A DNA stretch of 6,435 nucleotides, taken from the NCBI GenBank assembly GCA_005883865.1, contig VBAO01000182.1:1-6435 (forward strand), written 5' to 3'. Both the position numbers and the translations under genes were made by a program. Below, one piece after another: positions 1 to 4,913 of the stretch. This DNA comes from Candidatus Segetimicrobium genomatis. Its GTDB lineage: Bacteria > Sysuimicrobiota > Sysuimicrobiia > Sysuimicrobiales > Segetimicrobiaceae. The number at the start of each line of letters is the position of its first letter. Position 1 is the first letter of the stretch. Under the pieces are notes generated by a model, which did not search any database, had not been told where the DNA came from, and saw nothing but the letters and a program-made list of their open reading frames with translations.

Positions 1-15
1 AGGGGGTTGGGAGAG

Positions 16-951
16 GTGTGGGATTCCACGAAGCCCAAGATCGAGTTCGCGGAACTCTCCGATACCTACGGGAAGTTTGTCGTGGAGCCGCTCGAGCGGG
101 GGTTCGGGGTCACCCTGGGGAACGCCCTGCGGCGGATCCTGCTGTCCTCGATTTCGGGCGCGGCCGTCACCTCGGTCAAGATCGAGAACGTCCTGCACGA
201 GTTCTCGACCATCCCCGGGGTCGTCGAGGACGTGACCCAGGTCATCCTCAACCTCAAGGAACTGTCGCTCAAACTGCACAGCGACAAGCCCAAGCTCCTC
301 CGGATGGATGTGCGGGGGAAGAAAGACGTCGTCGCCGGGGACCTCCAACCCGATGCCGAGGTCGAGATCCTGAACCCCGATCTGCACATCGCCACGCTCG
401 ATGGGAAGAACGCCCATCTGACCATGGAACTGGTCGTGGAGCGCGGCAAGGGCTATGTGCCCGCCGAACGCCACCGGAAGAGCGAGCACGTCATCGGCGT
501 GATCCCGATCGACTCGGTGTTCTCGCCCATCCAGAAGGTGAACTACGTCGTGGACGACACGCGGGTGGGCCAGGCGGCCGACTACGACCGGCTCACGCTG
601 GAGGTGTGGACCGACGGGAGCATCAGGCCGGAAGAGGCGCTGCAGGAATCCGCCCGCCTCCTGATCGACGGCTTCCGCCTCTTCGTGGGCACCGCGGTCG
701 CACCCGAGGTCGCGGTGGGCCCGCAGGTCGACGAGACGAACAAGCTGGCCACGATGCCGATCGAGGAGCTCGACCTCTCGGTCCGGCCGTACAACTGTCT
801 CAAGCGCGCGGGGATCAACACGCTGGGCGACCTCCTGCAGCGGACGGAGGAGGAAGTGGTCAACGTCAAAAACTTCGGCCGGAAGTCCCTCGACGAGGTG
901 AAGGAAAAGCTCGCGGCGTTGGGGCTGGAGTTGCGCCGGAGGGGAGCCTGA
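16..951 (+). CDS. rpoA: DNA-directed RNA polymerase subunit alpha
   Basis: RNA polymerase alpha subunit, whose dimer is the scaffold for beta/beta' assembly and whose C-terminal domain contacts UP elements and activators. From the GTG at 16 it is 311 aa, a normal length. The N-terminal domain carries the assembly signature near residues 18-45 (YGKFVVEPLERG, then LGNALRRILLSS) and the ILNPDLHIATL and GVIPIDS motifs. The C-terminal domain (about 247-305) has EELDLSVRPYNCLKRAGI and NFGRKSLDEVK. R257, N260 and K290 align with E. coli R265, N268 and K298, the DNA-contact residues, so the domain looks functional. An in-frame TTG at 7 would add three residues, but AGGGGG at 1-6 abuts it and sits 9 nt before GTG 16, so I prefer GTG. 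The stop overlaps the rplQ start by one base (TGATG). The gene is complete; its operon upstream lies outside the window. Confidence 0.97.
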   Translation: MWDSTKPKIEFAELSDTYGKFVVEPLERGFGVTLGNALRRILLSSISGAAVTSVKIENVLHEFSTIPGVVEDVTQVILNLKELSLKLHSDKPKLLRMDVRGKKDVVAGDLQPDAEVEILNPDLHIATLDGKNAHLTMELVVERGKGYVPAERHRKSEHVIGVIPIDSVFSPIQKVNYVVDDTRVGQAADYDRLTLEVWTDGSIRPEEALQESARLLIDGFRLFVGTAVAPEVAVGPQVDETNKLATMPIEELDLSVRPYNCLKRAGINTLGDLLQRTEEEVVNVKNFGRKSLDEVKEKLAALGLELRRRGA

Positions 952-1304
952 TGGTGCTGGGGCGACGAGGGCGGCGCCTCGGCCGCGACTCCGGGGCGCG
1001 GCTCGCGCTGTTTCGGGGTCTCGTGTCCGCCCTGATCGTGGAGGAGCGGATCGCCACGACGGAGCACAAGGCCATTGAAACCAAGAAGGTTGCGGACCGG
1101 GTGATCGACCTCGCGCTGCGCAACGATCTGCACGCCCGGCGGCAGATTGCGCGCCTCCTCCTCGACCGCGCCGTCATCCGGCGCCTGTTCGCGACCGTCG
1201 CCCCCCGGTATCAAAAGGGACGCGGCGGGTACACCCGGATCAGCCGGACGGGTCCCAGGCGCGGCGATGCCGCGCCGATGGCCCTGCTCGAGCTCGTGAA
1301 GTAG
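951..1304 (+). CDS. rplQ: 50S ribosomal protein L17
   Basis: Large-subunit ribosomal protein bL17, located near the peptide exit tunnel. The 117 aa product matches the family length. It shows the L17 pattern: GRRLGR near the N-terminus, LVSALIVEERIATTEHKAIE, a central DLHARRQ segment, APRYQKGRGGYTRI, then the hallmark C-terminal GPRRGDAAPMALLELV. The ATG at 951 aligns in length with the usual MRHRKSGRKLGR opening, although the second to fifth residues (VLGR) are unusual for a family that normally begins MRH(R/K). The start overlaps the rpoA stop by one base, and GGAGGGGAG at 938-946 is the ribosome binding site, so translation is probably coupled to rpoA. The same frame happens to be open back through rpoA, but only this part resembles a protein family. 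Confidence 0.96.
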   Translation: MVLGRRGRRLGRDSGARLALFRGLVSALIVEERIATTEHKAIETKKVADRVIDLALRNDLHARRQIARLLLDRAVIRRLFATVAPRYQKGRGGYTRISRTGPRRGDAAPMALLELVK

Positions 1305-1310
1305 CGGGCG

Positions 1311-1366
1311 CGCCCCATGCGGCCTGCCCGCACCCCGTAATGGGGCGGGCCCACCCCCTGCGGGGC
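1311..1366 (+). promoter_or_regulatory. GC-rich hairpin cluster between rplQ and ecfA1
   Basis: The 79-base rplQ-ecfA1 gap contains several pairing options. CGCCCCAT (1311-1318) is the exact inverse of ATGGGGCG (1340-1347). GCCCG (1326-1330) plus CCCC (1333-1336) pair with GGGG (1342-1345) plus CGGGC (1346-1350), giving nine base pairs with a 2-nt bulge and a 5-nt loop. CCCC (1355-1358) pairs with GGGG (1362-1365). The first two structures cannot form together, because both use 1340-1347. No U-run follows any stem, so this is not a standard intrinsic terminator. It could lower readthrough or translation between the ribosomal and ECF genes, or be an mRNA processing site. This is a structural observation only, and short G/C stems are common by chance at this GC content. 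Confidence 0.3.
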
Positions 1367-1383
1367 GCCGGCTCTCGGGGGGA

Positions 1384-2235
1384 GTGCGGGCCGCTCCCTC
1401 GACGGTTTCTCCTCTGATCACGGTTCGGGACGTCCATTTCGTCTACCCCGCGGGTGGCGGGGTCGGGACGCCCGCGCTCGCGGGCCTCGATCTCGACATC
1501 GCTCCCGGCGAGTGCCTCGCCATCATCGGCGGGAACGGCTCCGGCAAGAGCACGCTCGCCAAGCACCTCAACGCCCTCCTGTTGCCCACCGCGGGCGAGG
1601 TGCGGGTGGATGGGCGGGATCCGGAAGGGGCCTGGCTCGCGCGCCAGCGCGTCGGGATGGTCTTCGAGCACCCCGACAACCAGATCGTCGCGGCGATCGT
1701 GGAGGAGGACGTCGCGTTCGGGTGCGAGAACCTCGGGCTGCCGTCCGCCGAGATCCGGGCCCGCGTCGACCGGGCCCTCCGGGTGGTCGGCCTGGAGCAA
1801 CTCAGGCGGCACCCTCCGCACCAATTGTCCGGCGGGCAGAAGCAGCGCGTGGCCATCGCCGGGGTCCTGGCGATGCGCCCCCGGTGCCTCGTCCTGGACG
1901 AGGCCACGTCGATGCTGGACCCCCTGGGGCAGCAGGAGGTGATGGAGATCGCGTTCCGCCTGTGCCGCGACGAGAGCCTGGCGCTCGTGCTCATCACCCA
2001 CGCCATGGAAGAGGCCGCCAGGGCGGACCGGATCGTCGTGCTGGCCCAGGGGCGGATCGTCCTCCAGGGGTCGCCCGCGGAGGTCTTCGCCAGGGAGGAT
2101 GAGTTGCGCCGGCTCCGGCTCGAGCCGCCGGAACTGGTCCGCCTGGGCCGGGCCCTCGCCCGGGATGGGGTGGCGGTGCCCCCGGGGGCCCTGACGATCG
2201 ACCCGCTCGTGGAGGCGCTGATCGCGGGTCCATGA
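1384..2235 (+). CDS. ecfA1: ECF transporter ATPase EcfA1 (CbiO family)
   Basis: First ATPase of an energy-coupling-factor importer. It pairs with EcfA2 on the cytoplasmic face of EcfT and powers uptake of vitamins or metal ions bound by separate S proteins. The 283 aa product has Walker A GGNGSGKST at 49-57, signature LSGGQ at 148-152, Walker B CLVLDE at 168-173 (catalytic E173), D-loop SMLD at 176-179 and switch H206. The N-G in Walker A and TSMLDP after Walker B are typical of the A1 paralogue. The Q-loop reads VFEHPDNQ, with E95 (codon 1666-1668) where VFQNPDNQ is usual. The start is uncertain: GTG 1384 is used here, but the G-rich ribosome-binding stretch (1377-1383) abuts it, and the in-frame CTG at 1414 would begin just before the conserved ITVRDVHFVY. 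The stop overlaps the ecfA2 ATG (ATGA). Confidence 0.94.
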   Translation: MRAAPSTVSPLITVRDVHFVYPAGGGVGTPALAGLDLDIAPGECLAIIGGNGSGKSTLAKHLNALLLPTAGEVRVDGRDPEGAWLARQRVGMVFEHPDNQIVAAIVEEDVAFGCENLGLPSAEIRARVDRALRVVGLEQLRRHPPHQLSGGQKQRVAIAGVLAMRPRCLVLDEATSMLDPLGQQEVMEIAFRLCRDESLALVLITHAMEEAARADRIVVLAQGRIVLQGSPAEVFAREDELRRLRLEPPELVRLGRALARDGVAVPPGALTIDPLVEALIAGP

Positions 2236-3098
2236 TCCGCTGCGAGCACCTGACGTACGTCTATGGGCGGGGAACGCCGTTCGAGGCGACCGCGCTCACC
2301 GACGTGTCCCTGGCGATCTCGACGGGGGAGGTGGTCGGGATCATCGGGGCGACCGGTTCGGGGAAATCCACGCTGGTCCAGCACTTCAACGGCCTGCTCC
2401 GTCCCACGAGCGGCCGGGTCTTGCTCGACGACGTCGACATCCACGGCCCCCGGGTCGATCGCCGGCGCATCCGGCAGCAGATCGGCCTCCTGTTTCAGGA
2501 CCCCGAGCAGCAGTTGTTCGAGGAGACGGTGGTCGCGGATGTGGCCTTCGGGCCGCGGAATCTGGGCCTGTCCGACGACGACGCGCGCGCCCGGGCGCGG
2601 CGCGCCCTCGAGCTCGTGGGGCTCCCCCCCGACCGGTTCGGCCCCCGGTCACCGTTCGAGCTGAGCGGGGGGGAGATGCGGCGGGCGGCCATCGCCGGGG
2701 TGCTGGCGATGGAACCGCGGATGCTCATCCTGGATGAGCCCGCGGCGGGCCTGGACCCCCAGGGCCGCCGCGACATCTTGGAGCACGTCCGGCGGCTCCA
2801 CCGGGACGGCGCGCTGACCATCGTGCTGATCACGCACAGCATGGACGCGGTCGCGCAGCTCTGCGAGCGCCTGCTCGTGCTCGACCAGGGCCGCCTGGTG
2901 GCCGATGGCCCCACCCGGGCGGTGTTCGCCGATCTCTCCCGCCTCACCGCGTTGGGGCTGGGTCTACCGCAGGTGACCCTGCTCGCCCGCCGCCTCGGGG
3001 AGCGCGGCCTCCCCGTCCGGCGGGATGTCCTCACCATCGAGGAAGCGCGGGTCGCCATCCTCGAGGCGCTCGCGGTCCGCGGCCGTGGAGTTCTTTAG
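2232..3098 (+). CDS. ecfA2: ECF transporter ATPase EcfA2 (CbiO family)
   Basis: Second ATPase of the ECF energising module, forming a heterodimer with EcfA1 beneath EcfT. The 288 aa product contains Walker A GATGSGKST at 39-47, followed by LVQHFNGLLRPTSG, which is characteristic of the A2 paralogue. The Q-loop is canonical (LFQDPEQQLF, Q89). The signature is LSGGE at 144-148, followed by MRRAAIAGVLAMEP; A2 proteins more often have LSGGQ. Walker B is MLILDE at 164-169 with catalytic E169, then AGLDP and switch H202. The ATG at 2232 lies inside the ecfA1 stop (ATGA overlap), indicating translational coupling. The 3' end overlaps the likely ecfT start by 14 bases. All hydrolysis residues are present, so the protein should be active. 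Confidence 0.95.
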   Translation: MIRCEHLTYVYGRGTPFEATALTDVSLAISTGEVVGIIGATGSGKSTLVQHFNGLLRPTSGRVLLDDVDIHGPRVDRRRIRQQIGLLFQDPEQQLFEETVVADVAFGPRNLGLSDDDARARARRALELVGLPPDRFGPRSPFELSGGEMRRAAIAGVLAMEPRMLILDEPAAGLDPQGRRDILEHVRRLHRDGALTIVLITHSMDAVAQLCERLLVLDQGRLVADGPTRAVFADLSRLTALGLGLPQVTLLARRLGERGLPVRRDVLTIEEARVAILEALAVRGRGVL

Positions 3099-3906
3099 GG
3101 GGCTCGTCCTCGGCCAGTATGTGCCGGTGGACTCCGCGATCCACCGGCTCGACCCCCGCACCAAGATCCTCGCGACGCTCCTCCTGCTGACGGTCATGTT
3201 CGCGGTCCGGGAGTTTGCCGGCCTCGCGATCCTGACGGTCCTGCTCGTGGCGGTGGCCCTCGCGGCGCGGATCGCTCCCGCCTATCTCCTCCGGGGCCTG
3301 CGGCCGCTCTTCTGGCTCCTCGTCTTCGCGGTCGTCCTCCAGGTGTTCTTCGGCGAACCCGGCGGCCATCCGATGTTCCGGTGGGGGCCGGTGGTCGTGA
3401 CCCGCGAGAACCTCGCCCAGGCGGCGTTCTACGGCTGGCGGCTGCTCCTCCTGGTTCTGTCCACGACGGTGATGACCCTGGTGACCTCGCCGATGGAGTT
3501 CACCGATGGGCTGGAGCGCCTCCTCCGGCCCTTCCAGCGGGTGGGCGTCCCGGCGCACGACCTCGCGATGATGATGACGATCGCGCTGCGGTTCATTCCG
3601 ACGCTGCTCGAGGAGGCGGAGAAGATCATGAAGGCGCAGATGGCGCGGGGGGCGGAGTTCACCCGGGGCAGCCTCCCGACACGGGCTCGGGCGCTCACCC
3701 CGTTGCTCGTGCCGCTGTTCGTCGGCGCGTTCCGGCGGGCGGACGCGCTGGCGGTCGCGATGGAGGCCCGGTGCTATCGCGGGGGCGAGCACCGGACCCG
3801 GATGCACGTGCTGCGGTTCGGTCCCCAAGACCTGGTCGCCGTCACGGTGGTCGCCGCCGCGGCCGCCTTCGCCCTGATCCCCCCGGCGGCGTGGCGGGGC
3901 CACTAG
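3085..3906 (+). CDS. ecfT: ECF transporter transmembrane coupling protein EcfT
   Basis: Integral membrane scaffold of the ECF transporter. It links the ATPases to interchangeable S components and transmits their movement through cytoplasmic coupling helices. From GTG 3085 it is 273 aa, opening MEFFRGLVLGQY, with SAIHRLDPRTKI at 17-28 as in family members. Hydrophobic segments occur around 29-41, 45-61, 75-89, 115-133 and 250-266. The two coupling motifs are visible: AQMARGAEF (A187-R188-G189) and AMEARCYRGG (A228-R229-C230). An ARC variant of the second motif is, from memory, common in this family. An ATG at 3025 would add 20 Ser/Arg-rich residues encoded by the out-of-frame 3' end of ecfA2 and lacks family resemblance, so I prefer GTG 3085. 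That start overlaps ecfA2 by 14 bases and has no clear Shine-Dalgarno, suggesting translation by reinitiation. Confidence 0.92.
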   Translation: MEFFRGLVLGQYVPVDSAIHRLDPRTKILATLLLLTVMFAVREFAGLAILTVLLVAVALAARIAPAYLLRGLRPLFWLLVFAVVLQVFFGEPGGHPMFRWGPVVVTRENLAQAAFYGWRLLLLVLSTTVMTLVTSPMEFTDGLERLLRPFQRVGVPAHDLAMMMTIALRFIPTLLEEAEKIMKAQMARGAEFTRGSLPTRARALTPLLVPLFVGAFRRADALAVAMEARCYRGGEHRTRMHVLRFGPQDLVAVTVVAAAAAFALIPPAAWRGH

Positions 3907-3911
3907 GACGC

Positions 3912-4679
3912 GTGCGCACCGTGAGGCTGGTGCTGGAGTACGACGGGACCGGCTACTGCGGGTGGCAGCGGCAGCGGGGGTCGGCGGCGGGGGGAGCGCC
4001 GTCCGTCCAGGCGACCCTGGAAGCGGCCCTGCGGAAGGCCACCGGGGTGGCGACGCCGGCCGTTGGCGCGGGCCGCACCGACGCCGGGGTCCACGCGCTG
4101 GGGCAGGTGGCGCACTTCACGACCCACAGCCGGATCCCCGCCGCCCGATGGCCCGCGGCGTTGAACGCGCGTCTGCCCCCCGACATCCGCGTCCTCGGCG
4201 CGGAAGAGATGCCCGACGGCTTTCACGCCAGGTTCGACGCCGTCTCCCGCACCTACCGGTACGAAATCCTGAACCGTCCGGCGCCCTCCGCGCTCCTGCG
4301 GCACAGGGCCTATCACGTTCCGGAGCCCCTCGACGTGGAGGCCGTCCGGCGCGCCCTTGCGGCGTTCGTCGGCCGCCACGATTTCGTCGCCTACCGGGGG
4401 GCGGGGAGCCCCTCGCGGACGACGGTCTGCACCCTCACCGCGGCGGGGTGCGCCCGGACCGGGTCGCGGGTTCGCGTGTGGCTCACCGCGGACCGGTTTC
4501 TCCGCCACATGGTCCGGATGATCGTCGGGACGCTGGTGCGGGTCGGCACGGGCCGCCTGCCCCCGGACGCTCCCGGCGCGTATCTCGCCGATCGGGACAA
4601 CCGGAGGACCGGCCCGACGGCCCCGGCCCACGGGCTGTACCTGGTCCGGGTGGAGTACGGTCCTGAGGGTCCGGCGTGA
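3912..4679 (+). CDS. truA: tRNA pseudouridine(38-40) synthase TruA
   Basis: Cytoplasmic enzyme converting U38, U39 and U40 in the anticodon arm of many tRNAs to pseudouridine. The 255 aa product is a normal length. It opens VRLVLEYDGTGYCGWQRQ and carries the active-site motif GRTDAGVHALGQ with catalytic D57 (codon 4080-4082). Later conserved blocks are FHARFDAVSRTYRYEI at 104-119 (with Y115), HDFVAYRGAGSP at 156-167 and FLRHMVRMIVG at 196-206. A short Gly/Ala-rich stretch at 23-30 separates the first two motifs. GTG 3912 follows the ecfT stop by 5 bases, with AGGA at 3905-3908 close upstream; GTG 3921 (MRLVLEYDG) is an equally plausible start. Its place after ecfT matches the usual Firmicutes order, so it is probably the last gene of this operon. 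Confidence 0.96.
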   Translation: MRTVRLVLEYDGTGYCGWQRQRGSAAGGAPSVQATLEAALRKATGVATPAVGAGRTDAGVHALGQVAHFTTHSRIPAARWPAALNARLPPDIRVLGAEEMPDGFHARFDAVSRTYRYEILNRPAPSALLRHRAYHVPEPLDVEAVRRALAAFVGRHDFVAYRGAGSPSRTTVCTLTAAGCARTGSRVRVWLTADRFLRHMVRMIVGTLVRVGTGRLPPDAPGAYLADRDNRRTGPTAPAHGLYLVRVEYGPEGPA

Positions 4680-4739
4680 CCCAGACCTGTCGAGATTGGC
4701 CAGACCCAGAAGAAACCCTGAACGCTCGTCTAAGGGCTA

Positions 4740-4769
4740 TTCCTAGGGGATCCTAGGCAACCTTCCTAG
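4740..4769. repeat. Three CCTAG copies (two palindromic CCTAGG) upstream of the propeller gene
   Basis: CCTAGG occurs at 4742-4747 and 4752-4757, separated by GGAT, and a third copy, CCTAG, lies at 4765-4769. The longer word TTCCTAG appears at 4740-4746 and 4763-4769. Since CCTAGG is self-complementary, the first two copies can form a 6-bp stem with a 4-nt loop. The block sits between the truA stop and a candidate promoter and directly abuts that promoter's -35 element. It could be a tandem binding site for a regulator or a weak terminator stem for the truA operon. CTAG-containing words are generally scarce in bacterial genomes, which makes three in 28 bases noticeable. The function is unknown. 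Confidence 0.45.
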
Positions 4770-4798
4770 TTCACGGTTCGGGATTTCTCAACTACCAT
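4770..4798 (+). promoter_or_regulatory. Candidate sigma70-type promoter for the propeller gene
   Basis: TTCACG at 4770-4775 (4 of 6 matches to TTGACA) and TACCAT at 4793-4798 (4 of 6 to TATAAT) are separated by exactly 17 bases. The site lies in the locally AT-richer spacer, with a predicted transcription start near 4805, just ahead of the ribosome binding sites at 4820 and 4904. The match is modest and could occur by chance, but the location is right for a gene that appears to be its own transcription unit. Confidence 0.3.
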
Positions 4799-4802
4799 TT
4801 TC

Positions 4803-4824
4803 TCCGGAGGACGGCTTCCGGAGG
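4803..4824 (+). promoter_or_regulatory. Duplicated TCCGGAGG with hairpin potential over a ribosome binding site
   Basis: TCCGGAGG is present at 4803-4810 and again at 4817-4824. TCCGGA is self-complementary, so the two copies can pair (6 bp, 8-nt loop, extendable by one C-G and further wobble pairs). The downstream copy includes GGAGG (4820-4824), 5 nt before an ATG at 4830 that is in frame with the propeller gene. The hairpin would therefore partly hide this ribosome binding site. It may modulate use of the upstream start, or be incidental if the TTG at 4914 is the true start. Confidence 0.3.
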
Positions 4825-4901
4825 GGAAGATGTTGCCGGTTTTCTTCGTCGAACAAGGCATTCGACCTCGAACCAACGATAAGGCTGTCCCCCTCTGCGA
4901 C

Positions 4902-4911
4902 GGGGAGGAGG
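4902..4911 (+). promoter_or_regulatory. Ribosome binding site supporting the TTG 4914 start
   Basis: The purine tract GGGGAGGAGG contains GGAGG at 4904-4908, 5 nt before TTG 4914. Starting there places a lysine, an arginine and a hydrophobic core at the very N-terminus, giving a classic signal peptide. The competing ATG 4830 has an equally spaced GGAGG but would put 28 extra residues ahead of the signal sequence. Confidence 0.45.
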
Positions 4912-4913
4912 CC

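Noticed and set aside
18..950. Open frame in the rplQ phase extending back through all of rpoA
   Set aside because: It encodes low-complexity Arg/Gly/Pro-rich sequence typical of an out-of-frame reading of GC-rich DNA. Only 951-1304 resembles a family (L17).
1240..2001. Long minus-strand frame opposite ecfA1 (253 codons), and a similar one of 290 codons at 3031-3903 opposite ecfT
   Set aside because: Both are antisense shadows of confidently identified genes. The high third-position GC of the real genes suppresses stop codons, and the translations are His/Arg/Pro/Glu-rich with no recognisable domain.
4667..4682. GGGTC-N6-GACCC hairpin over the truA stop codon as a terminator
   Set aside because: The stem is only 5 bp and no T-run follows, so it does not meet intrinsic terminator criteria.
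4681..4706. Direct repeat CCAGACC at 4681-4687 and 4700-4706
   Set aside because: Two 7-base copies in a spacer are not enough to claim a binding site, and no association with a promoter is seen.
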